Part shown: positions 13,980 through 20,494 of the stretch, piece after piece | Layout of the letters: each line of letters opens with the position of its first letter | Numbering within the stretch: the stretch's first letter is position 1 | Virus record (IMG/VR): IMGVR_UViG_3300042891_000503 | Location: 1-20,494 of that record | Direction: 5' to 3' (one strand) | Length of the DNA: 20,494 nt | From: a virus | Position numbers and translations under genes: made by a program | Notes under the pieces: model-generated | The model's database searches: none | What the model was told of the DNA's origin: nothing | What the model saw: the letters and a program-made list of their open reading frames with translations, nothing else

Positions 13980-14038
13980 TTGTTCTCCTTCTCTAAGGTA
14001 GTCAGCGTATCAGTAATTTATGCCCTACACTATTAGAT
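13980..14038. promoter_or_regulatory. Divergent intergenic region, probable bidirectional promoter
   Basis: The only divergent junction in the window: 59 bases between the SNase gene (-) and the 62-aa gene (+). On the - strand it has the SNase ribosome site GAAGGAG (13985-13991). On the + strand TACACT (14026-14031) fits the actinobacterial -10 pattern TAnnnT and would place the transcript start at or one base before ATG 14039, which lacks a ribosome site; this points to a leaderless mRNA. No clear -35 box is seen. Promoter placement is inference. Confidence 0.4.
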
Positions 14039-14227
14039 ATGGAGAGAGTAATCATTAAAGAACTCGAGCGAACACTGCTTCGCACTCGAGACAGAATGCT
14101 TATTTACTCAAATGAAGAACTGAAGCAGATATCAGACCTAGTTGCCTCAGCGACTCTTGCTATTGCTCTTGAATCTTATAGTCGTGAATTAGAAGCGATG
14201 AAGACTAAGCAACCAGAATTGGTATAA
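14039..14227 (+). CDS. 62-aa helical hypothetical protein
   Basis: A 62-residue, probably all-helical protein (RVIIKELERTLLRTRDRMLI, ISDLVASATLAIALESYSRE) with heptad-like Leu/Ile spacing. ATG 14039 has no ribosome site and lies close to a possible -10 box, consistent with leaderless translation. The first 50 bases contain a strong inverted repeat (14063-14090). It precedes WhiB by 3 bases. Function unknown. Confidence 0.65.
   Translation: MERVIIKELERTLLRTRDRMLIYSNEELKQISDLVASATLAIALESYSRELEAMKTKQPELV
14063..14090. repeat. Inverted repeat with two CTCGAG palindromes
   Basis: CTCGAGCGAA (14063-14072) pairs with TTCGC, one bulged A, CTCGAG (14079-14090) around a 6-base loop. The hairpin is GC-rich against its surroundings and lies 24 bases into the first + gene downstream of the divergent promoter. 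It could be an mRNA hairpin or a repressor operator. Confidence 0.6.
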
Positions 14228-14230
14228 ATC

Positions 14231-14566
14231 TTGGCGAACGAATATCCAGACTTTGATGGCTCTCAAATTTGCGCCCAGACAGAACCAGACCTTTGGTTTC
14301 CAACAGCAGATAGACAAACAGGAAGATTAGCCAAAACACTTTGTCTAACTTGCCCATGGTTGAAACCTTGCTTAGATTACGCATTAAAGAATGATGTTGT
14401 TGGTATATGGGGCGGAAAGACAGAAAGAGAAAGAAGTCATATACGCAAGAAACTTAAAATAAAACCTGAGCCACTATATCTTGATACTTTGTTTGCGCCT
14501 TCGCTGAGGGGTAAAGTAGCGGTAGGCAGGTATAATGAATCAGTAAGTGAGGTGGTTGATGTCTGA
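14231..14566 (+). CDS. whiB: WhiB-family iron-sulfur transcription regulator
   Basis: A 111-residue WhiB-like protein with the four conserved cysteines C14, C38, C41 and C47 (CAQTEPDLWFP; CLTCPWLKPCLDYA), the GIWGG turn (58-62) and the basic C-terminal segment TERERSHIRKKLKIK. The family is restricted to Actinobacteria and their phages; it binds a [4Fe-4S] cluster and the sigma factor to alter promoter use. A phage copy may redirect host transcription. It starts at TTG 14231, 3 bases after the previous stop. It is the best host indicator in the window. Confidence 0.92.
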   Translation: MANEYPDFDGSQICAQTEPDLWFPTADRQTGRLAKTLCLTCPWLKPCLDYALKNDVVGIWGGKTERERSHIRKKLKIKPEPLYLDTLFAPSLRGKVAVGRYNESVSEVVDV

Positions 14567-14750
14567 GTTTAATATGAACTTCGGTGATGGGTCTTTCAGT
14601 CCATTAGCACAACTGGCTACTGCATTACATGAAATGTTTAATTCTTTGATGAGGGCTGGGTTCACTGAGAACCAAGCACTATATTTAACGAGTAAGATGA
14701 TAATAAGGGAAGATGACTTTGATGATATTACTGATGATACGGATAGGTGA
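14559..14750 (+). CDS. 63-aa acidic phage protein upstream of portal
   Basis: A 63-residue protein from ATG 14559 (GAGG 6 bases upstream; overlap of 8 with WhiB; GTG 14547 in frame is less likely). It has the pattern LATALHEMFNSLMRAGFTENQALYL, frequent in small actinophage proteins of this genomic position, and an acidic tail DDFDDITDDTD. Its TGA overlaps the GTG start of the portal gene. Function unknown. Confidence 0.7.
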   Translation: MSEFNMNFGDGSFSPLAQLATALHEMFNSLMRAGFTENQALYLTSKMIIREDDFDDITDDTDR

Positions 14751-16138
14751 AAAATAAGATGCCAAGAAGACCAGACTTAACCGAAATAGGTAGCACAGGT
14801 TTACGCAGAACTGGCGGAACTGTTTACGAAGAGTTTTTAGTATCTCTTCGTGGTCGTCGTGGCGCAAAAGTTTATCGTGAGATGTCTGAGAACGATCCTG
14901 TTATTGGCTCTATTCTTTACGCAATAGAAAAAATTATCTTAAGACTTGAGTGGACTGTTAAACCAGCAAGCGAGAAAGAAGAAGATAGAGAAACAGCAGA
15001 GTTTATTGAGCAGTGCTTGTATGACATGAGTGATAGTTGGGACAGCACTCTTTCTCAGATTTTATCTATGCTTGTTTATGGCTACGCCTTCCATGAAATA
15101 GTTTATAAGATTAGAGATGGTGCTGGAAACGAAGACCCTGCTCGTCGTTCCGCATTTAGTGACGGAAAGATTGGTTGGCGTAAATGGCCAATCCGTGCAC
15201 AAGAAACTCATAACAACTGGATGTTTGACGAAGATGGTGGTATCCAAGGATTTGAACAAGTAGATCCATACGGTGCTGGTCTTCATAGAATTCCTATTGA
15301 TAAAGGTTTGCTATTTAGAACTAGTAGTGCCAAGAATAACCCAGAAGGTAAATCATTATTAAGAACTGCTTATCGCCCATGGTATTTCAAAAGACGCATT
15401 GAGGAAATGGAAGCGATAGGTATTGAAAGAGATTTAGCAGGATTACCAATTGCGTATATGCCTCCTGAATACTTATCATCTACTGCTTCCGTAGACCAAC
15501 AAGCAGTAAGAGATAGCATTGTTAGCATTGTTCAAAATGTAAAACGAAACGAACAAGAAGGTATTGTTTTCCCATTAGTATTTGATGATAGAGGAAACAA
15601 GATGTTCTCGCTAGAGTTATTAAACTCTGGTGGCTCAAGACAATTTGATACAGATAAAGTTATCTCTAGATATGATCAAAGAATTGCTATGTCTGTATTA
15701 TCAGACTTTATTCTTCTTGGACATGACCGAGTAGGTTCTTTCTCATTAGGTAATAGCAAAATAGATTTATGGACAATGGCTGTTGAAGCAATATGTAAAT
15801 CTATTGCAGAGGTAATTAACTATCACGCCATACCTCGCTTACTTAAGATGAATGGTATGAAAATTGGAACTGTTCCTGAATTAACTTATTCAAGCGTAAG
15901 CCACGTAGACCTTGCTGAAATATCTGATTTCGTAGCCAAACTTACAACTGCTGGAGTAATAACACCTGATGAGGATATGGAAGAATACTTAAGAGGACTA
16001 GCAGGTTTGCCGGTTGCTAATCGTAAAGATAACGACCTAAACTTTGGCGAAGAAGAAATTGAAGAACCTGAAGCAGATAGAGGAACTGAAGAAGAGGCAC
16101 TAGAAACGGAAGAGCCAACCGAGGACGAAACAGAATAA
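14747..16138 (+). CDS. Portal protein (DUF935 / Mu gp29-like)
   Basis: A 463-residue portal. N-terminal region: EMSENDPVIGSILYAIEKIILRLEW, then WDSTLSQILSMLVYGYAFHEIVYK and WPIRAQETHNNWMFD; middle: RTAYRPWYFKRRIEEMEAIG and GHDRVGSFSLGNSK; these match Mu gp29/DUF935-type portals. The acidic C-terminus (EEEIEEPEADRGTEEEALET) is usual for portals. It forms the dodecameric channel through which terminase fills the head. GTG 14747 overlaps the preceding stop (GTGA); ATG 14759 is an alternative. It is followed after 1 base by the MuF gene. Confidence 0.88.
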   Translation: MKNKMPRRPDLTEIGSTGLRRTGGTVYEEFLVSLRGRRGAKVYREMSENDPVIGSILYAIEKIILRLEWTVKPASEKEEDRETAEFIEQCLYDMSDSWDSTLSQILSMLVYGYAFHEIVYKIRDGAGNEDPARRSAFSDGKIGWRKWPIRAQETHNNWMFDEDGGIQGFEQVDPYGAGLHRIPIDKGLLFRTSSAKNNPEGKSLLRTAYRPWYFKRRIEEMEAIGIERDLAGLPIAYMPPEYLSSTASVDQQAVRDSIVSIVQNVKRNEQEGIVFPLVFDDRGNKMFSLELLNSGGSRQFDTDKVISRYDQRIAMSVLSDFILLGHDRVGSFSLGNSKIDLWTMAVEAICKSIAEVINYHAIPRLLKMNGMKIGTVPELTYSSVSHVDLAEISDFVAKLTTAGVITPDEDMEEYLRGLAGLPVANRKDNDLNFGEEEIEEPEADRGTEEEALETEEPTEDETE

Positions 16139-16139
16139 A

Positions 16140-18071
16140 ATGCCTTTAGTCATAAAGGCTAGAAAAAGAAACGACCCAGTTCTTCGTAGCCCAACCGCAA
16201 AATTAAATAAGTTCGAACAAGAAATCTTTGATATTTACTCTAAGGCTTTATCCTCTATGCCTAAAGATTTAGATAACGAAAAAGTTATTAGAGCAGTTAG
16301 GCGAGCAATAGAATCGAGAAGTCCAAATGCTGGTGCAGTTGCTTTTGAGTGGGGAGACTTTGTTTCTTCGCTAGATGGCACAGTTCCTAAGTTAGCGCAA
16401 CAACTTGCTGCTTCCGCAAATATAAGTGCTGCTGCTTTGCCTAAGAATATTAGATTTGATAGTTCTTTTACTGCCCAAGACCCAAGAGCAATAGCATGGG
16501 CACAGCAGAGAGCAGGAGCAAGAATATTAGGAATTACTCAAGAAACTCAGAAAGCCGTTGCTGAAACTATTGCTAGAAGTTTAAGTACACAAATAAATAG
16601 AGAAGAAGTAATAAATAATATTACTCAAATAGTTGGCTTAGATTCCAGACAAGCAAAAGCACTGGGTAACTTTTATGAAAAGAACTTACTTAAGTTAATT
16701 GAGCAAGGTGAAACATACGAGAAGGCAGTAAAAATAGTAACTAAACTTAGCAAAGAATATCGTGAAAGATTACTTATCCAGAGGGCTACTCGTATTGCCA
16801 GAACAGAAACTATTGCTGCTGCTAATGCTGGTCGCATGCTTTCTTGGGCGGAAGCAGATCAATTAGGATTACTTCCAGCAGGAAGCCAGAAGAGGTGGAA
16901 AACAGCAGCAGATGAAAGAACATGTCCAGTTTGCGCACCATTGAATAATGTAACAGTAGATTGGGAAGGTGTTTTTTCTACTGGCGATGTCATGCCACCC
17001 AATCACCCAAATTGTAGATGTACCGCAGTTATTGTTCCAGCAGAGCCAACCTTTGATAATAGTGTTGAGAAAAGATATTATAGATTTGCTGACGGAGAAA
17101 AAACTTGGCGAAACTATGATTACAAGTGGCGCAAAATAGCCAATGAAATGAAAGATAGAATAGGCAAGTGCCAGCGTTGTGGAAGTAAATCAGACCTAAC
17201 AGTAGATCATAAGAAAAGATTAAAAGATGGTGGTGCTAAATATGACAGGAAGAACCTAAGAGTCTTATGCCGTTCATGTAATGGAAAACTTGCTAGATTA
17301 GGAACTAAACTTAGGAAGTCAGATAACTCTTGGTTATTTGCTAAGCATGCTCCTGGACAACACAATCAGCAAAATCACGCAGGAGGCAGAAGGAGTGGTA
17401 GTGGGTCATACGAGGCTTCAGCCAGTGCTTTGGCTTCTTTTCAGAATGGCTCTTGGGATAAAGATGATGTAAGTTTAGAAGATACGAAAAAAATAACAGT
17501 CGCTTACGATAATAAATATTCTGTAAAAAATGAGGAAAATGATAATTCAGAATTCCAAGTTGAAGATTATGCAACTGCTGGCTATCAGGGCATTAATGCT
17601 GTGGCAAGAGGTAGCCAAAAAAGCGATGACTTCATGCAAAATAAGATAAGTGTTTTGGATAGAACTATTGAAGAAAGTCCAGATGCTTTCGGTGATAAAA
17701 CTCTTTATAGAGTTGCTTCCGATAGGCTTATCACAGATTTGAAACCCGGAGATACTTTTATAGACAAAGGATTCTTAAGTACAACAAGGAAAAATGTTGT
17801 AACAAATAAGTCTGCTAGAAAACAATTAGGCAACTTATCACCTACTGATGATACTGTAACTGTAATTCTTCCAAGTCCAAGCAAAACAGGTAAAGGGCTT
17901 GCTGTTGATTTACTCTTAACAAGCAGGGGGAGAAGTGGGCGAGATGAGTTTTGGGGTAAAGAAAAAGAAGTCTTACTTCCTCGTGAAACTCCACTACTAT
18001 TCTTAGGAATAAGCACGACTACGGATACAGAAGGTAAACCAGTAGCAGTTTTTCAGAGAATGGATAAATGA
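16140..18071 (+). CDS. MuF minor head protein fused to HNH nuclease and ADP-ribosyltransferase
   Basis: A 643-residue uninterrupted fusion. (1) MuF/SPP1 gp7-type head morphogenesis domain to about 300, with RIARTETIAAANAGR (218-232), CPVC (262-265) and PPNHPNCRC (286-294). (2) HNH nuclease at about 325-390: KCQRCG (343-348), VDHKKRLKDGG (355-365, H357), NLRVLCRSCNGKL. (3) Linker with a His-rich motif KHAPGQHNQQNHAGGRR (402-418). (4) C-terminal ADP-ribosyltransferase at about 470-640: TLYR (R524), GFLSTT (544-549) and KEKE (E608-x-E610), the R-S-ExE triad. MuF proteins sit in the head near the portal, so the enzymes may be ejected with DNA. Such C-terminal cargo resembles MuF polymorphic toxins. 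Confidence 0.88.
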   Translation: MPLVIKARKRNDPVLRSPTAKLNKFEQEIFDIYSKALSSMPKDLDNEKVIRAVRRAIESRSPNAGAVAFEWGDFVSSLDGTVPKLAQQLAASANISAAALPKNIRFDSSFTAQDPRAIAWAQQRAGARILGITQETQKAVAETIARSLSTQINREEVINNITQIVGLDSRQAKALGNFYEKNLLKLIEQGETYEKAVKIVTKLSKEYRERLLIQRATRIARTETIAAANAGRMLSWAEADQLGLLPAGSQKRWKTAADERTCPVCAPLNNVTVDWEGVFSTGDVMPPNHPNCRCTAVIVPAEPTFDNSVEKRYYRFADGEKTWRNYDYKWRKIANEMKDRIGKCQRCGSKSDLTVDHKKRLKDGGAKYDRKNLRVLCRSCNGKLARLGTKLRKSDNSWLFAKHAPGQHNQQNHAGGRRSGSGSYEASASALASFQNGSWDKDDVSLEDTKKITVAYDNKYSVKNEENDNSEFQVEDYATAGYQGINAVARGSQKSDDFMQNKISVLDRTIEESPDAFGDKTLYRVASDRLITDLKPGDTFIDKGFLSTTRKNVVTNKSARKQLGNLSPTDDTVTVILPSPSKTGKGLAVDLLLTSRGRSGRDEFWGKEKEVLLPRETPLLFLGISTTTDTEGKPVAVFQRMDK

Positions 18072-18205
18072 TGTCACGATTCATAGCACAACCCGAAGAT
18101 GGCAAGATTATCCGTGGGCAGGGTAAAATACAGGTCGCTAAAACAATAGAAGAAATACAAGAATCAAATCAAGTCGAGACCGAAGCCGAAGACAAGAGCA
18201 GATAG
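18068..18205 (+). CDS. 45-aa hydrophilic hypothetical protein
   Basis: ATG 18068 overlaps the MuF stop (ATGA) and opens 45 codons ending at TAG 18203-18205, nine bases before the protease gene. The sequence (RFIAQPEDGKIIRGQGKIQV, then an acidic IEEIQESNQVETEAEDKSR) has no recognised family. The overlap and fit between two head genes support expression. Confidence 0.55.
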   Translation: MMSRFIAQPEDGKIIRGQGKIQVAKTIEEIQESNQVETEAEDKSR

Positions 18206-18214
18206 AATAGAGCC

Positions 18215-19834
18215 ATGCCGTATAAAGTAGCCAGTAATGTAAAAGGTTGTCCGGGATTTGCCGTAGTCAAATCAGACACAGGTGAGTTAGTCGCTTGCCA
18301 TGTCACAAAGGTAGACGCAGCGAAACATGTTCGGGCTTTATACGCCAATGTCCCAGATGTAATCCAGAAAGCAACAACTGAATCACTATTAGCGTTTCAT
18401 GGGAAATTAAGCAAGAGTGAAATGAACGCTACTATGCTGGCTTCTCATCATTACATAACTACCGAACTATCTAAAAGAGGCTACGACTTAAGCAGTGAAG
18501 AGTTCTTTGAGAAAGAAGTAATTATTGATCCTGAGATTACTTTAGATGGTGCTGAACTAGAGGAATTGTTTAGCGGAGAAGAAGAATTAGTTGAAGATAT
18601 TATCGTTAAATGGGAAGATGGCGATATAGATTATTTCAAAATTGCTTTTGGTTTATGGGGAGACGGATTAGAAATACTTGTTAATCCAAGTAAAGAAAAT
18701 GTAGATAAGGTTGCAGAGTCAGATACATTTACTCCACCTGCTTCAGTTGCCACAAATGCTAAGAGAGCACTTAATTGGATTCGTGAAGGTAAGGCTGGTG
18801 GGGGATTTACTGATGTAGGTCGAGCAAGAGCAGCACAATTAGCAGGAAGAAGACCAGTAAGTTTAAGAACAATAAAGCGTATGCGCTCTTTCTTAGCCAG
18901 ACACACACCAGATAAGAAAGCAGAAGGTTTTAACCGAGGCGAAAAGGGTTATCCATCTGGAGGAAGAGTTGCTTGGGACGCATGGGGTGGCGATGCTGCT
19001 GAGAGTTGGGCTAGATCAATAGTAGAAAGAGTTGATAAGTCTTTTGATTATCTAGCACCATTTATGAAAGCCGATGATAAGAAATTTACTCTAGGACCTC
19101 TGTATATTCCTAATAAATTAGATGCCCACAGTGAGTGGACAGATGAAGAAGAATTGCAGAATGCTGTATGGGATTACGTAAAGTCAGGCGATAGAAATAT
19201 TCATTTACAACATAACCGAGATGTAGTAGCAGGTGAATGGGTTGAGATGATGACCTTCCCTTATGAACTAAAGATTCCAACAACTAAAGCCGATGGTAAG
19301 AAGACAGAGTTTACTTATCCTGCCAACACAGTTTTCATGGGAGTATTGTGGAAAGACTGGGCATGGGAATTAGTTAAGTCAGGCAAACTAAGCGGATATT
19401 CTATTGGTGGTAAAGCAAAAAGATTAGGAACTGATATACCTGATGATGCAGAAAAAAGCGATCCCGGTGTCAATGCGGTTCATGTAGATACTATTATGAA
19501 ACCACCTAAAAAACTTAAAGAAATTGAGAAATCAACTGAAAGCACATTGGAAGAAAAAGCCAAAGAACATAATGAAGAAGTAGGCGATGCTAAAGGCAAA
19601 AGAACTACTACTGGAACATTACTTCAAGTTTACAGAAGAGGCATAGGGGCATATAAAACCAACCCATCTTCCGTTCGTCCAAATGTTCAAAGTAAAGAAC
19701 AATGGGCTTTTGCTAGAGTAAATGGATTTTTACATGCGTTGCGTAATGGAAGATTCAAAAGAGGCGCGTATGATACAGACTTACTACCTGAAGCACACCC
19801 ATTATCAAGCAAAGGTAAGAAAAGCGATGAATGA
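18215..19834 (+). CDS. Multi-module prohead protease (XkdF-like)
   Basis: A 539-residue protein with four segments. (1) Residues 1-46: GCPGFAVVKSDTGELVACHV, a small module common in actinophage head genes. (2) About 174-272: SVATNAKRALNWIREGKAGG, SLRTIKRMRSFLARH and GYPSGGRVAWDAWGGDAAES, another recurrent module of unknown role. (3) About 285-405: XkdF-type putative serine protease with LGPLYIPN, IHLQHNRDVVAGEWVEM (H333), VFMGVLWKDWAWELVKSG and LSGYSIGGKAKR (S396). (4) About 460-530: RRGIGAYKTNPSSVRP, WAFARVNGFLHALRNGRF and YDTDLLPEAHPLS, a third recurrent module. It probably cleaves scaffold and capsid proteins during head maturation; H333/S396 as catalytic residues are inferred. Confidence 0.8.
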   Translation: MPYKVASNVKGCPGFAVVKSDTGELVACHVTKVDAAKHVRALYANVPDVIQKATTESLLAFHGKLSKSEMNATMLASHHYITTELSKRGYDLSSEEFFEKEVIIDPEITLDGAELEELFSGEEELVEDIIVKWEDGDIDYFKIAFGLWGDGLEILVNPSKENVDKVAESDTFTPPASVATNAKRALNWIREGKAGGGFTDVGRARAAQLAGRRPVSLRTIKRMRSFLARHTPDKKAEGFNRGEKGYPSGGRVAWDAWGGDAAESWARSIVERVDKSFDYLAPFMKADDKKFTLGPLYIPNKLDAHSEWTDEEELQNAVWDYVKSGDRNIHLQHNRDVVAGEWVEMMTFPYELKIPTTKADGKKTEFTYPANTVFMGVLWKDWAWELVKSGKLSGYSIGGKAKRLGTDIPDDAEKSDPGVNAVHVDTIMKPPKKLKEIEKSTESTLEEKAKEHNEEVGDAKGKRTTTGTLLQVYRRGIGAYKTNPSSVRPNVQSKEQWAFARVNGFLHALRNGRFKRGAYDTDLLPEAHPLSSKGKKSDE

Positions 19835-19949
19835 GAAAGATTTTAGATTCCTACCGCAGTCGTCCTGTTGTTCGAGCGAGTGCTCTTGCTCTGTTGCTGT
19901 ATCTGAGTCCAGTATTGTTATACAGATTCCTAAAGAAAAAGCGGAGTAA
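19827..19949 (+). CDS. 40-aa cysteine-cluster microprotein
   Basis: ATG 19827 overlaps the protease stop by 8 bases and opens 40 codons; upstream codons in this frame lie inside the protease gene and have no ribosome site. It carries a tight cysteine cluster, SSCCSSECSCS, suited to metal binding or disulfides, and a short C-terminal strand VSESSIVIQIPKEKAE. No family recognised. It is followed 3 bases later by the next ATG. Confidence 0.5.
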   Translation: MNEKDFRFLPQSSCCSSECSCSVAVSESSIVIQIPKEKAE

Positions 19950-19952
19950 ATA

Positions 19953-20465
19953 ATGGGCATATTCTTAAATGATCACGGCTTAGGACAGGAAGTTCTTAAA
20001 CACGGAAGCCATAACCAGTTATCACATGGAAGAAGAGGTGGTGGTAAAGGCGGAAGTGGTGCAGGTGGCGGAAATTCTAAACCTAATACAATGATGTCTA
20101 ATGAGTTTATAGATAAAACTGGTAATGAAGTATCTAATCAAATGCGTGACGCAAGCATTAGCCTCGTAGATGAATTAGAAGGTTTAAGAGAGCGTGCCGA
20201 TAATGCGGTACAAATAAAAGCACTTAATTCTGCTAGAGTAAATGTAGAGGGAGCAACAAAAGATTTTATGAGTGCTAAAAAACTTAAAGGACAGGAAAAA
20301 ATAGCAAAGATACAATCTGGGGTCAATAAATATGAGAGTGCTCTAGATAAAATTTCTGGTTTAGAAATTTATAGAATGAATGTAGATCAGGTTATTCAAA
20401 ATGCTTATACCGAAATCCCAGAAACCATTAGAGAACTTGGTATTGAGAGTTCACTAGATATTTAA
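19953..20465 (+). CDS. 170-aa Gly-rich/helical head-region protein with KH..HNQ..H motif
   Basis: ATG 19953 has GCGGAG upstream. The protein starts with GQEVLKHGSHNQLSHGRRGG (K16-H17, H20-N21-Q22, H25), then a Gly/Ser-rich linker to about residue 45, then helices with coiled-coil character (LVDELEGLRERADNAVQIKA, KLKGQEKIAKIQSGVNKYES). The His motif matches the linker of the MuF-HNH-ART fusion. Following the protease and preceding the expected capsid gene, it could be a scaffold or an accessory/cargo protein; no homology was recognised for the helical part. It ends at TAA 20463-20465, inside the window. Confidence 0.65.
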   Translation: MGIFLNDHGLGQEVLKHGSHNQLSHGRRGGGKGGSGAGGGNSKPNTMMSNEFIDKTGNEVSNQMRDASISLVDELEGLRERADNAVQIKALNSARVNVEGATKDFMSAKKLKGQEKIAKIQSGVNKYESALDKISGLEIYRMNVDQVIQNAYTEIPETIRELGIESSLDI

Positions 20466-20494
20466 TCAAGGTAGTCAATTTTTACAGCACTAAT

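Noticed and set aside
1-20494. CRISPR array, insertion sequence, integrase or attachment site
   Set aside because: No spaced direct repeats, transposase, terminal inverted repeats or integrase were seen in the window.

Overview
The window is a stretch of a tailed double-stranded DNA phage (or prophage) genome, AT-rich (about 40% GC by eye) and almost fully coding. The only gap above about 150 bases is 4656-4835, which carries hairpins; no stretch over 300 bases lacks a gene. A WhiB-type regulator (14231-14566), actinophage-like head genes and an Apf-like wall hydrolase point to an actinobacterial host. The low GC suggests one of the streamlined low-GC aquatic Actinobacteria rather than a high-GC soil genus; this host call is inference.

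Layout. (1) 1-4655, + strand: replication and recombination genes, tightly packed: Cas4/RecB-like Fe-S nuclease, replisome-organizer-like protein, several zinc-binding small proteins, an exported lytic transglycosylase, RusA resolvase, HNH nuclease and SSB. (2) 4656-4835: three successive hairpins just before the next operon. (3) 4836-7767: a predicted DNA base hypermodification cassette: ParB-like protein, TET/JBP-type 2OG-Fe(II) dioxygenase, TET/JBP-associated-type glycosyltransferase and FkbM methyltransferase. It runs with short overlaps into the terminase genes. (4) 7767-9594: small and large terminase. (5) 9597-14750: about 5 kb of cargo between terL and portal, a place where phages usually have few or no genes. 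It holds a zinc ribbon, a DUF6378-like protein, a NodU/TobZ-type carbamoyltransferase, a 43-aa protein and a second 2OG oxygenase on +; then a four-gene - strand operon (SNase nuclease, unknown 222-aa protein, SpeD-like decarboxylase, small membrane protein); then a coiled-coil-like protein, WhiB and a small protein on +. (6) 14747-20465: portal, a MuF-HNH-ADP-ribosyltransferase fusion, a multi-module XkdF-like prohead protease and a Gly-rich/helical protein, with small ORFs between.

How it may work together: the dioxygenase would hydroxylate a methylated base or thymine in phage DNA, the glycosyltransferase would add a sugar, and FkbM (and perhaps the carbamoyltransferase) would decorate it further before packaging. 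Modified DNA could then be spared by the phage's own nucleases and by host restriction. The best candidates for something undescribed are this modification pathway with its hairpin leader, the MuF-HNH-ART fusion, the SpeD-like enzyme with an altered processing site, and a His-rich KH..HNQ..H motif shared by two head-region proteins.
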